A DNA stretch of 57,151 bases. It comes from Chromera velia (lineage: Eukaryota; Sar; Chromeraceae). Location: positions 36,974 to 94,124 of the forward strand of contig JAHBMJ010000277.1 of NCBI GenBank assembly GCA_018398765.1, in the 5' to 3' direction. Both the position numbers and the translations under genes were made by a program. The notes beneath the pieces are model-generated. The model was not told where the DNA came from, did not search any database, and was given only the letters and a program-made list of their open reading frames with translations. The stretch's first letter is position 1. Each line of letters opens with the position of its first letter. Below, one piece after another: positions 1 to 11,240 of the stretch.

Positions 1-2
1 AA

Positions 3-686
3 AAAGAGGAAAGAGAGGGTATGGGAGGGTTGAGTCAAATGAAGGAGTTGTTGATTGACCATTGTCTGATTACTGAGAAAAAGGGACGTGCATTCATGGC
101 ATTTTTACCCTCTTCTCTCCGGGTCCTGGACCTGACCGGCAACTTTCACTTAGGCAGATACGCAGATATTTTTACCTCTTTTTTGAAAGAGGAAGGGGAA
201 CTGTGCAATCTGCAGAAACTGAAACTTGAGCATTGCGGCCTGACAGACAACACAGCATCCATCGTCTTTTCCCGTCTCCCCCTGACTTTGATGACTCTCG
301 ATGTCAGCTTCAATTCCGAAAACCAGGTACAGCCAGGAACGATAGGCGACGCCGCCTGGGGAGCTCTTGGAAAGCAGATGCAGGAGAACAAACTTCCAAA
401 CCTGCAGGAATTGATTGCTGGATCCACCTCACTTACTCCGCACCGCGCCAGTTCGTTCCTTTTCCACCTCCCTTCTTCTCTGAAACTCCTGGACATTTCG
501 GGGAACCCAGAGATGGTCTCCTTTCAGGACGACCAGTGGGAAAAGGTCGCGAAGCAGGTTGGGGGATCTCTGACCAAATTTCTTTGTGGAAGCTCTCTTT
601 CTGCAGCACAGCAAAAGAAAAAGCAGGAATGGTTCCCACAGTTGGAGAACTCTACTCGCAGAGCGAAATGGCGCCTGCTGATTTAG
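3..686 (+). CDS. Leucine-rich-repeat protein, C-terminal part
   Basis: The frame is already open at the window edge (positions 3-20 have no stop before the first ATG at 21), so the gene probably begins upstream and only about 227 C-terminal residues are seen. The protein carries irregular leucine-rich repeats of the ribonuclease-inhibitor type. Units such as LKLEHCGLTD, LMTLDVSFN and LKLLDISGN alternate with helical stretches like SSFLFHLPSS at about 28-30 residue spacing. Such repeats form a curved solenoid used for protein binding; no catalytic domain is visible. The tail after about residue 190 is basic and not repeat-like. The stop is TAG at 684-686. The partner and role are unknown. Confidence 0.7.
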   Translation, partial: KEEREGMGGLSQMKELLIDHCLITEKKGRAFMAFLPSSLRVLDLTGNFHLGRYADIFTSFLKEEGELCNLQKLKLEHCGLTDNTASIVFSRLPLTLMTLDVSFNSENQVQPGTIGDAAWGALGKQMQENKLPNLQELIAGSTSLTPHRASSFLFHLPSSLKLLDISGNPEMVSFQDDQWEKVAKQVGGSLTKFLCGSSLSAAQQKKKQEWFPQLENSTRRAKWRLLI

Positions 687-847
687 ATTGAACCCAGCTG
701 AAGCTACGCAAAGCTAGGCTCACAAAGATTTCAGCTAGGATTTCAGATTAGCAGTTTTATCATAAAGCATATTGTATCATTAAAGATCGACATGAAAAAT
801 CTATAGTAGTTATTATATACAGTTAAACATTCATAATTCAAAAAAAC

Positions 848-1358
848 CAGTGTTGTTAAGTCTCGGTACTTTCGGTACCTCGGTACCAGAGGGGGGGTCG
901 GTATCGGATTTTGGATCGGATCTTTCGGTACCGACCTAAATGACTCTCAAACTTAAAAATCACATGTAGTCTGATGTTATAATATCATTTACACACACTT
1001 CATAAAACAAAATAAACAAAATACAATGCAAGAAATTAAAATTAAGAAAGTCTTTTCTAGCTTTTTTGATTATTCCGCGACTTCTGTCTTCTAGAACAGT
1101 CTATGGATTGAGGCATAAAACCCATGTGTAGAACTGTTTGCTTGCATAAATCGAGGATGCATGCTTTTGAGGCTGATCAAATCAGATCGATGCATGCTGT
1201 ATGACAATACATGGCAACAGATGCGTCACCACGTTTAGAATATGTAAAAAAGCCGGTACCGAAAGTACCAAAAAGGTACTGAAAGTACCGAAAAATTTCG
1301 GATCGGGGGGTTGGTATCGGATTTTGGTACTTAGGTTTGTCGGGACTTAACAACTCTG
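848..1358. mobile_element. hAT-like non-autonomous DNA transposon (MITE)
   Basis: A 511 bp element with terminal inverted repeats CAGTGTTGTTAAGTCTCG at the left (848-865) and, read on the other strand, CAGAGTTGTTAAGTCCCG at the right (1341-1358), 16 of 18 identical. It is flanked by a perfect 8 bp duplication AAAAAAAC at 840-847 and 1359-1366. An 8 bp target duplication and ends of the form CARNG are hallmarks of the hAT superfamily. Sub-terminal regions on both sides are packed with GGTACC/GGTACT palindromes and a shared GGTATCGGATTTTGG motif. No transposase frame is present. The target duplication is A-rich, so it carries slightly less weight than a complex sequence would. Confidence 0.75.
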
Positions 1359-2756
1359 AAAAAAACTTTTTTTACATGTTTATGCATGTTTTACAATTAT
1401 TAAATCGAGTCTAGGATCGAGTTTTAGCAATTGTTTTAGCCAAAGTTTCTAGTAAAGTTTTAACTTAAAAATCAAGTAGAGACTTAAAGTTAAAAAAAAA
1501 AAATCTACATGACTTATTATATAGATAACTCAATTTGTCTATAAAAAAAATTTTTTTTTTTGTTTGAATTTCATCAGTGTTGTTTGAGTGTGGTATAAGT
1601 GTTGCACTAGGTAGTACTAGGTATTCTAGATATAAACCGTATACGTACATTTTACCTCGGAGGGCAGCCCAGTCTGGCCTAAGTAGACGGCCTAGACCAT
1701 GAAAAACGATATTATAGCTAGAAACAACTTCAAACAAGCAAAAACTTACTGAAAAACTTTGTTATAACAACTGAAAAGCTAGCTGAAAAGGTATAAAAAA
1801 TCATGTCTTTCTTAGTATGTGGACTATAAACACAATCTGACAATGAAACAAGTGGTTATATGAATTAAAAATGTCTTTTTATTATGTTTTGGTCGTCTTT
1901 CATTCGTTTTCCGTATGTCACACCTGTAAAAATCATGTTTTTACAGTGAAAAGTTTCAAATTTAGTGTCAAATTAGTGAGGAAACGACCTTTAGCTAGAT
2001 ATAAAAAGGTTATATAACCGATAGGTTAACCAAACCAAAACCCTTTTTGACGGCCAAGTCGGTTCGGTTCGGTTAATAAACTATTTCCCATCCCTGCTTA
2101 CAGTGTTGATTGAAACACAAGTGACGTGATAAACTTGAAGTCATAGTCACATGGTGTTGATGAGAGTATAAAAAAAAGAGAAGAAGTTAATGAAGGTAGA
2201 AAAGTTGTGATGTTCAGAAATTTATCTAGAAATTCATTAAGACTTAGAGATAAACTCATCCATACTTAGGTCCGTAGACTCGTACGTTGAAAAACTGTGT
2301 TTGTATAAACTTCTTAGTAGATCGTTTTTAGGATCGTTTCTCATTGATATTTGAACTCCGTCTCCAGACAACAACTTTTTAGTGATGCATTCCCTCTTGA
2401 ACCTCTTCCTGTGCGCCGCCACCGATCTAGCCACCGATCCTCCTGCACGCATATAATACCTCGATCGTCATACTACGTACTCAAGTTCTAGCACAAGCTG
2501 TTAGCCAGATCAAGCAGAAGTACTAGTGGCTCACCAGCTCTAATATAACCGTTTATACTTATATATTTTTTTAAAGCGGCGACTTCTGGTAGAACGGCGA
2601 CAGTGCTCTATCTAGGGCACCAATTGAATTATTATCACTATCGATCACTATATACACTTTTTTTTTAATTTTTTAAAAATTTGAACAATGATTTTCTAAC
2701 AACTTATTACCCCCAAGAAGGCTTCCTATGGTCAATCGGTGAGCCGCGCAAAAGCC

Positions 2757-2885
2757 AGGGCGCTGAAGGCGCCTGGGCGTAGAAGCCCGACCACGCCGAA
2801 GGCGCGGGCACGCTTGGGCCCGAGGGCGCTAAAGGCACTCGGGCGCAGAAGCCAGACCGCGCCAAAGGCGTGGACGCGCTGCATG
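2757..2885. repeat. GC-rich 66 bp direct repeat, two copies
   Basis: Two units starting at 2757 and 2823, each beginning AGGGCGCT and about 80% alike, sit inside AT-rich DNA. The period of 66 bp is a multiple of three and the plus strand stays open through both units, but the predicted peptide (Arg, Ala, Pro, Lys rich) matches nothing I recognise. Confidence 0.55.
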
Positions 2886-4341
2886 GAGCCTGACCATACA
2901 TACATGCATTGTAAAGTCGCATCCCCAACCAGTTCAAAATGCATGGATCGAAACGCGAATGAATTAACCATTTTAAATATGCTTAAAAGTAAAATATCGG
3001 ATAGAATGCTGCCTAAGAATACATGTTAAAGCCTCTTCTTCTCTTCCCCATACCGCGGTAGTATCATTGTTGACCTCATCCCTTCAAGATCCACTTTCTG
3101 TGAGGTGCATTTCTGTTCATGGTAGAGTGTGTCCCCTTTGCTGCGTATACAGTTTCCCGACCGCCTGAAAGTCGCCGCGAGAGTTAATTCAATGATGAAA
3201 AACTGATAGGAAAGCTTCTTAGGGGTACAACTTATCCAATTATTCCAATATGCAATAATGAACCTAGTAATGAACACCGTCACCTACATGCATGCAGGCG
3301 TTTCTCAAGCAAGTCAAAAAACAGTGGACAACCGTGACAATGCATGGAAATAATTATGACTAGAATAATGATGGATTCAGAATAGAATCCGAGTCCTCAT
3401 TGAACGGGAAGACACCCTGAAGAGAAAATCCTGCCGGGCGCTGCTGACAAAACCCGGCTGTCAAACCGAATTTCACGCAAACCACCAGCACACTTGCTGC
3501 CAAGGATGCATCAACAACAGCAGACAGCCTTTGTGAGAGTAGAGACACAAACCTGTAGATGAAAAAGAAAGAAAAAGGCACGCGGATCGTCACAGGCCAA
3601 GTCGATCGCTTGCGGTGCGCAGCAGTCTCCTAACTCGGTCCGAGACTCGCTGAAACACGTGCGTCTGGCTCCCTTATGCAATTCCGGTGCATCCCCTCTT
3701 TGTATGCCCCACCAAGCCGAACCAGTCACAGAAAAAAAAAGGAAGACCAAGCAGAAGCAGCCAGCAGATCAAACAACAGGTCGACGGAGAGACCCACCGC
3801 TCGGTCGGTCTAGATATGCAGAATTGGATCCAGTCCAAAAAGTAAACAAAAAACGAGAGCAGTCTCTCTCACACTGAGAGAGATTCTCTACTCGGCTGAC
3901 GTCGTCGGACATACCCACTCCCCGATTCCTTCGCTCCTTCTCCAAACTAAATCTCCACAGCCTCAGTCTATCTATGTTTGAATTCGATCTACACGGGCAG
4001 GCGTCCGATGCGATGAAATCGAAGAAGGAATGGAAAAGCAACACAAAAAAAGGAGTCCTCAGGGGACCACTCTCCGATTCGATCACACTCCAAGCACATC
4101 CGCCCAACAACGAAAGAAGGAAAAAGGAGCGGGACAAGGGCTCTGTCTCGAAAGAAAAGGGATCGAAAAAACGATTCCTAAAGCTCGAATCAATCAATCG
4201 CTTTTCAGCAACCAGCTGCCCGTGTAAGCAAGGAAGACAGGCAGACAGAAAGAAACATGATACAAGCATAATCAGTGACTGAATTCGCTCCCGCCCTTTG
4301 AACTCGCACTCTCATCTCTCTTCATTCTTACCTTGATTCGC

Positions 4342-4911
4342 TTAACGAGAGCACTTTCCGCCTTCCTTCTCCCCTTTCCATTCTGAATCCCAGCTTCGCA
4401 CCAACTCCCCCCACTCCCCACCCTGCTTCCCAGAAACCCACCAGTTTGTTACTCTCTTTGCCATCTCCACATCATTTGGACAGATGGAATCCATGCCAGC
4501 CCAAAGAGACGCCAACACACACTCTGGGCGATCCACCCCCTTGCCCCACCATGACATCACCCTCACCCCCCCTTCCTGGAGTGCCTCCACGTACGTCCGG
4601 AGAGCCACCGGGGCCCCCAGCGCTTTCGTCTCAAGTTGTCCCGTTTCGAAGCCGGGAGGCAACAGAGTGTTGAACTTCAAGTGCGCCCAATCGGAGCCGT
4701 ACCTTCAAAGTGAAGTGAAGGGAAAGGAAAGGAAGAGAAAAAGAGGAAAGCAAAGAAAGAAAGAGTGCCCATGTAGGTAGGTAGAAAGGGGGAGGCAGGA
4801 ACGATCAACGGAGTGGTCTGAGGATTCGGTCACAAGTAAACGAACAGACTTACTTGCCTTTCAGACTTCTTGTTACCTTTTTGTGTTCCGGTACCTTCAA
4901 GACAAATGAAA

Positions 4912-4979
<68 letters not shown>

Positions 4980-4990
4980 ACACTCACTCA

Positions 4991-5024
<34 letters not shown>

Positions 5025-8000
5025 GTCACGGTCACAGTCACGCAGAAAGAAAAAAGAGGGGAGAGATATTGCCGACCTCCGGTGGCATTGCAGAACCCGA
5101 TCGACTGAGGCGGGTGCCTCTCTGTGTTGGTAGAGGAGGGCAAGGGGGGGATCGGGGGCCTGCAGGAGCTAGACATGCACAGAGAGACAGAGAGAGAGCG
5201 TCTTGTTTTGTTTTTGCAGACAAAGAAAGGAAAAGAGGCAGCGAGACGGGGAAGGATGAAAATGCACAGACGGCAGGTAGCAAAGAAACGAGAACCGTGG
5301 ATTGAAAGGAGTCAGCACGCTTTCTCTCCTCCAGCCTTCAGACTCTTTTTGTCTGTTGTTCTGTGCGGAGCGGTGCGTGGAGCCTCTCTCACAGGAGAGA
5401 TGGATCACCCCCCTGGTTATCCCCATAATCTGCAGAAAATTCCCATAATCGTTTTGTCCTGCTTCCATGCAATCCTAGTGGACTTCTCGCTCCCTTCCTC
5501 CCCAAGCCTTCCCTAGAGTCCCTCCCTGTCTCCACCCACCTCTTCCCCGTTCTCGAAGGTCCGGCTACTCTAATCAATACAGAAATAATGAATAATGCAT
5601 ATCAATACAGAAAAAACCAAAGATACATATAGCCTTCCCTGGATTCCACCCACCTCTTCCCCGTTCTCGAAGGTCTGGCTGTCGCTGCTGCTGCTGTTCG
5701 AGAGAGGCCCCGCGAGGTCTGCGGGAATGTGGCCGTTTGGGCACTTCTCCACGTCTGCCCTCTCTGACTCAACAGGATCCAGACAGAGGGCAGCAGCGTC
5801 CTCCTCGGGGGGAAGCCTGGATGATCAATCGAGGGGGTCAGTGAGTGGGTGCATGGGGCGTACACTGGGAAAAAATAAATGTAAACAACGAGACTGTCAG
5901 TTGCATATCATGAATGATCGGAACTGGCGAAGCCATCGAGCAATCGGATCTAGTGATAGTTGCTGGACGGCAGCTTTCATGATGACACCAATACAGATAG
6001 ATACAAGCGCAACTTTGGATTTTCATCTCATTTCTTCGTATCTTGCTTATTAGGAAGGAACTGAATCAGGAGAAAGAAAGGAAGAAAGGGAAATTGGGTG
6101 GAAAGGAGGAACGGATCGAGGAAGCTGTTGCAGGGAGGGAATGCATGAAAGGTGTTGCAGCTAGGGCGAAACAGAAATCTTCAAATAGAGATTGAAATCT
6201 CCCCATCAATCAAGAACACTTCACGCAACCTCCAGACACACACACAACTCGCTAAGTAAAATCCAGGAGAACGGCACAACCAAGAAACCACACACTCCTG
6301 CATACATGTGCACACTGGCTGACAACGCAGTTTCCTTCTGAAGGCGCAGAGCAAGCTTAGAAGGCGGAAACAAGAGAACAGCAAAAAGGGAAGGGAGGAG
6401 CCCCTCTGACACGAGAAGAGGGGGGCAAGAAAAAGCTCTCTCTCTCTTTCTCTCTCAGCAGACGAGTAAGAAACCGACCACATGAAAGTCGAAATGCGGG
6501 CAACCGTCCCAGGAAATTGACGAGCAATGTCTTTCACCTGCATACAGACAGCCACGAACACACAAAGTCACACCAAGACGCAAGAACGAAACTAGACGAA
6601 AAACTGAAAAGAAAAGAGAAGACAAGTCAAAGAAAGAAAGAAAGAAAGAAGGAAGGAAGGAAAGAAAGAGAGAGATAGAGAGAGAGAGAAAGAGAGAAAG
6701 GAAAGAGAGAGGCGTACAGACATCCAAACAGACAAACAGAAAGAAAACAAGAAATGAAAAAGCCGGGAAAAGAAAACATGCCGTCGCGGCGATGCCTACT
6801 TTCTCCACCAACAACTCACTCATTCTCACAAAGTCCTCCCCAAAACTTTCCCACTCACATACCCTTCTGCTCAGGTCGGGTTTCGTTCCTTTGAGTTCCA
6901 CATTGAACTTTAGTCTTCCTTGGAACTGTTCCAAAACCTCCTGAAGAAGGGGGAGTTGGGTCCACCCTGGTCCCTCCAGCTGCGGCGTCGGCGCATCCCC
7001 GGATGGAGACTCTGTTTGCACCGCCACAGCAACACTGCTGGTGGCATACCTCTCCCTCTCTTCCGCCTGCCGGGGCTGTCCCATCCCCGCATACAGGCGT
7101 GAAGCCGCCGAAGGATCACCCCCCCACTCTGTCAGGTCCACTGTATTCACCCATGCGTCTCGCCTGCATGCAAGCGGCATGCTCCCAATTGGTATGGACG
7201 GAAAACAAACGTCTTTTTTCTTTCTTTCTTTCTTTAACCTCTCTGAATAGAGCTCTCTCTGGGCCCCGGTATTCATTCAATCGATTCGCTCATGTTTGCG
7301 GTATCGCAGCAAGGAGGACAGCCCGCAAGGCCGCAGTGCGGCAATTTTGGTACAATACAATTACATAAGGCTGTCGGTGGGTCTGTTTGCGAAACCAAAG
7401 CATCACATTAAGGCAGAATATCGATAGCGAGTCGAAATTTGGTGGGCAGATGGGAGGGGAGCGAGGACGGTGGTGGATTGTCTGCCTGCATTCCCTTCTC
7501 ATTCATTCTCTTCTCATTCATTCATTCATCCATCCATTCATTCATTCATTCATCCATTCATTCATTCATCCATCCATTCATCCATCCATTCACTCATTCA
7601 TTCATTCATCCATCCATTCATTCATCCATTCATTCATTCATCCATTCATTCATTCATCCATTCATTCATTCATCCATTCATTCATTCATCCATTCATTCA
7701 TTCATTCATTCATTCATCCATCATTTCATCCATCCATCCATCCATTCATTCATTTATCCATCCATCCATCCATCCATCCATTCATTCATCCATCCATCCA
7801 TCCATCCATCCATCCATCCATTCATTCATTCATTCCCACGATGCGCAGTCATCCATCTCATCATTGAGCAGGAACGAAAAGGGCACCACAGCATGACTGA
7901 CTGACTGACTGACTGACCGACTGACTGACTGACTCACTGACCGACCGACCGACTGACTGACTGACTGACTGACTGACTCACTGACCGACCGACTGACTAA

Positions 8001-9178
8001 CTGACTGACTGACCGACCGACGACCGACTGACTGACTGACCGACCGACCGACTGACTCACTGACTGACTGACTGACTGACTGACCGACCGACCGACCGAC
8101 TGACTGACTGACTGACTGACTGACTGACTGACTGACCGACCGACCCACCGACCGACCGACCGACTGACTGACTGACTCACTGACCGACCGACTGACTGAC
8201 TGACTGACCGACCGACTGACTGACTGACCGACCGACCGACTGACTGACCGACCGACTGACTGACCGACCGACTGACTGACTGACTGACCGACTGACTGAC
8301 AAGATAAGTCCGCCTGCTTGGAGGCTGGCTTTGTAGTCCAGGTCTTCAATTTTCAACGGCCTCCCGTCGGGCATTCTTCCTTCCAGCGTGACCTCGTGGA
8401 GGAATCCTTCGGCATCCGATCCGGTGCCGTGAGTCACAATGACCTCCTGCAGTCGCATGAACATGCATCATTAGACAGATCAATGTTTGGTTCTTTCACG
8501 CAGTCGTCAGGCTCTAATTAACCCTTATTGTGGGGTCACCGGCGCTTAGAGAACAACGTGGACACAGCCGGAGAAGAGCGGAGGCAGCGGTAAGGAATCT
8601 AGAGAGAAGGCTAAAGATGTACTGCGGTTCGGTTCCAACATTGCATGGCCTTTTCAGCTGGCAGGGAGGTGCACTGTGAGGGGGGAAAGAACGCGTTGTG
8701 AGGGGGGAAAGAACGAGGGGCAGACACGCACGCACGAACGGCATCAACTGATGCAGCCTCTGAGCGAACTTCAGTGCGATGTCACCGAAGCTGATGAAGA
8801 AAAACACCGAGGCACCAGAGCTGCATTGAAGGACCGTGAGATTGAATTGGAGTACGTTGGAATCGGAGGAGACGGCAAACACGAACTCACGCTATCTTGA
8901 GTCAGCCACACATCAAGTTCAGCACCCTCCGCCCCTGCAGCAACTGCCGCTTCGAAGGCATGAAAGCTGTTCTCTGGTACGGTGGCAGGGGAGCCGGGCA
9001 TGCTCACTCCGAAGCCACGATGACCGTAGATGGGCACGTGGCGTCGTCCCGAGTTCGCTGGCATGATGGACGGGCTGGTCGGGTGCTGTGCGGTGTTCAG
9101 AAAAAAGAATGAGAGCAAACTTCGAGCCAACCGACGTCGAGGAAGGCTCAAACTTATCCAGCTCACAGGGGTACCCAT
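4342..9178 (-). CDS. Glycerophosphodiester phosphodiesterase, seven exons
   Basis: Exons (minus strand, 5' to 3'): 9178-8891, 8446-8301, 7163-6800, 6537-6479, 5816-5654, 5159-5077, 4702-4342. They join in phase to a 487-residue protein. The family hydrolyses glycerophosphodiesters to glycerol-3-phosphate and an alcohol in phospholipid turnover. The GDPD TIM-barrel signature is present in order: GHRGFG (H53-R54), VPENSFHAFE, ELDVWLTQD, VTHG at the start of exon 2, NVELKG in exon 3, ISTFMW (strand plus SF-like motif) across exons 4-5, APDPPLALLY in exon 6, and GMDSICPND before the C terminus. These supply the metal-binding Glu/Asp and the two catalytic His. The start is ATG 9178, or ATG 9064 if the hydrophobic N terminus is not translated. 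Exon 4 is only 59 bp and is the least certain. Confidence 0.87.
4916..5034. repeat. (CA)n microsatellite in a GDPD intron
   Basis: About 120 bp of imperfect CACACA with occasional TACA and CACT units, inside the last intron of the phosphodiesterase gene (5076 down to 4703 on the minus strand). Confidence 0.9.
5505..5680. repeat. Duplicated donor-site segment around a 64 bp spacer (GDPD exon 5)
   Basis: 5631-5680 covers the 3' end of phosphodiesterase exon 5 with its donor site. A second, slightly longer copy (5505-5566) lies in the following intron, in direct orientation. Both contain CACCCACCTCTTCCCCGTTC. The AT-rich spacer 5567-5630 holds two copies of ATCAATACAGAAA, which read TCTGTATTGAT in the gene sense. 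Confidence 0.75.
7497..7843. repeat. (ATTC/ATCC)n tetranucleotide array
   Basis: About 345 bp made of CATT and CATC units in mixed order, within intron 2 of the phosphodiesterase gene. All three plus frames stay open only because the repeat lacks stops; it is not coding. Confidence 0.95.
7890..8300. repeat. (GACT/GACC)n tetranucleotide array
   Basis: About 410 bp of GACT and GACC units with a few GACTCACT variants, also in intron 2 of the phosphodiesterase gene. It runs right up to the exon 2 donor: the donor GTCAGT (minus strand, 8300-8295) is itself one unit of the array. The open frames it yields in the minus direction (Ser-Val-Ser-Gln repeats) are artefacts of the repeat. Confidence 0.93.
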
Positions 9179-9340
9179 GAATCAGACGCACAAGAACGTG
9201 CATGTGTACAGGATGGCACGGCTGTCACTGCATGGTGTAGCTTGTGGTGGATTCAAACGTCAACTGCATAGTGAAAAGACTTCAATTAAGACTAAGATCC
9301 GATTTTCTAGCTTCAGTCGACTTTTTCGGTTTCTGGGCAA

Positions 9341-9480
9341 TTTTTCCGCAGAAAATGATCTTTCATGACTGACTTCATTTTTTCCGAAATCAGCGCCATT
9401 TTCCCGCAGAAAATGATATTTTTTCCGAAATCCCCTCAAATCTTGTCAGGGCTATTTTGTCGCAGAAAATGATCTTCTCA
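9341..9480. repeat. Three copies of a TTTTCCGCAGAAAATGAT motif
   Basis: A degenerate tandem repeat of about 60-65 bp, with the core CGCAGAAAATGAT appearing three times. It lies between the divergent phosphodiesterase start and the H+-ATPase exons, so it sits where a shared promoter would be. Function unknown. Confidence 0.6.
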
Positions 9481-10689
9481 GTGTGTAAGGAGACGGCGGC
9501 AGTCTCTTCGTCCAGGGGCGTTCCTGACCTCCCCGATCTCCCTTCCAGATCCTGATTGTCGTCATAGCAGTACGAATACCGAGTCAAACCAGTCTGAGAT
9601 CGGTTGATAGGTTCTTCTTTTATTTTTTAGGGAACTGTCTCCTCTCTAGTATCTCTCTTTTCCATCAGACGAGAGCTCGCTCTTGTGATTCCAGAAGAAA
9701 ATCACAACTTGCGAAGAGTCTCATATCCACTCCCTTGAAGTGGAGTCTGAAGACCATCACAACAACAACCTGGAGGAGGGGCTGCTCAAGGCCCAGCACG
9801 ACCCTTTGGGCTCTGGGTGTGCATCTGCCGCAGATGAGTGCCTCGAGACAGCAGGCCTCTCCCAAGCACAGGCGGAGGACCTGTTGACGAAAATCGGGTT
9901 CAACACACACGTGCCCGAGAAGAAAGTCAACCCCTTCCTGAAGTTCCTAAGCTGCTCCTGGGGGCCGATGCCCTGCATGATCTGGGTCGGTCAGCTCTTT
10001 CTTTTTTCGTTCTTTCTTTCTTTCTTTCTCTGTCTATCTGTCCGTATTCTCTGTCTGTGTATCTCGCTCTCTTGAGGGACCTCTGACAGGGGAGCGATGC
10101 CTGGGGGCATTATCTGGATCGGCTCCTTCTTCCTTCCTTCCAGGACCATAGTGACCACTCAGGCTGTGTCTTCCTTCTGTGCGAGGTCGCGAGAGTCCCC
10201 GAGGGCTGCATGGACAGGCTCTGAAGAGGGCTGCATAAAAGGTGACTCCAGAAAGTGTCATCCCTACTAGCTCCTCACTGAGGACGCATTTCCTTGTTGC
10301 CACTTGGATGTGACAGGGGGGGACCTCCGGGGCCTCCACATTTCTTGAGTTGAGTTCGATCGTGAAAAGAAAGCTGACAGGATGGATACGTAACCTCGAC
10401 CGCGCACTCTCTCTTCTCTCCTCTCCCCTCCTCTCCTCTCTTGTCCTCTCTTCAGGCTGCGATGATTGTGGAACTCGTGGAACTGGACTGGCTGGAGGTA
10501 CTTTGGGGTCCTCATGGTACTGCAGGTGGGGGGGTTGGGTTGTCTCTCTCTGTCTGTTCCGATGATGGAAGCATTCGGGGTGTCGGTCGTTGTTGTCCTG
10601 TCAGTTGTTGGTCTCTTGGTGTCGGTGCAGGAAAGAGCATTTCATTTTTTTCCCGTTCCGTCCCCTTCATTGTTCCTCTCTTGCTGCAT

Positions 10690-10717
10690 TTTCTTTTTCT
10701 TTCTTTCTTTCTGTCTG

Positions 10718-10753
<36 letters not shown>

Positions 10754-10860
10754 TTTTCTTTCTTTCTTTCTTTTCTTTCTTTCTTTCTTTTCTTTCTGTC
10801 TTCCTTCCTTCCTTCCTTTTTTCCTTCCTTCCTTCCTTTTTTTCTTTCTTTCTTTGTTTG
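10690..10860. repeat. (CTTT)n / (CTTC)n microsatellite
   Basis: A pyrimidine-rich tetranucleotide tract of about 170 bp in the intron between the second and third ATPase-like blocks. Confidence 0.9.
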
Positions 10861-11077
10861 CCCGCGTCATCAACTGAGGGAGCGCCTGTCTCAGTGTCTG
10901 TGCTCATGTGAGTGAATATCTATCTGCAGGCAGTGAATGGGCTGGCTGGTCGGGTGGTATGAGGAGAGAAATGCAGGGAAGGCAATTGCTGCATTGAAGA
11001 AGGAACCGGCACTCAAAGCAACAGGTAGGTAGGTAGGTGATGGTAGGTGGGTCAAACGGTTCGATTGTCGCTGCTCT

Positions 11078-11205
11078 GTCTGTCTGTCTGTCTCTGTCTG
11101 TCTCTGTCTCTGTCTCTGTCTGAGGAAAAGAAGGGAGAAGAAGAAACATATAGTCTGTCTCTGTCTGTCTCTGTCTCTGTCTGTCTCTGTCTGTCTCTGT
11201 CTGTC

Positions 11206-11239
<34 letters not shown>

Positions 11240-11240
11240 G
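11078..11240. repeat. (CTGT)n / (CTCTGT)n microsatellite, two arrays
   Basis: CTGT arrays flank an AAGAAGGGAGAAGAAGAAAC spacer. A very similar spacer plus CTGT array recurs at about 11352-11408, so the unit of repeat plus spacer has itself been duplicated. Confidence 0.85.

Larger units (their letters stand above)
687..4341. other. Intergenic region, mostly AT-rich, no gene recognised
   Basis: No open frame here resembles a known family. The first 2 kb is AT-rich and contains the hAT-like element listed separately. A GC-rich island with two copies of a 66 bp repeat lies near 2757-2885. 3.3-4.3 kb has higher GC and scattered short open frames on both strands that lack conserved features; it probably contains the 3' flank of the minus-strand phosphodiesterase gene. 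Confidence 0.5.

Noticed and set aside
5069-5305. Plus-strand frames in 5.0-5.5 kb as separate small genes
   Set aside because: The minus strand here carries a phosphodiesterase exon (APDPPLALLY) with matching phases on both sides.
7387-8349. Long open frames encoding Ser-Ile-His or Ser-Val-Ser-Gln repeats
   Set aside because: They are translations of tetranucleotide arrays open in several frames at once and lie in an intron of the phosphodiesterase gene.
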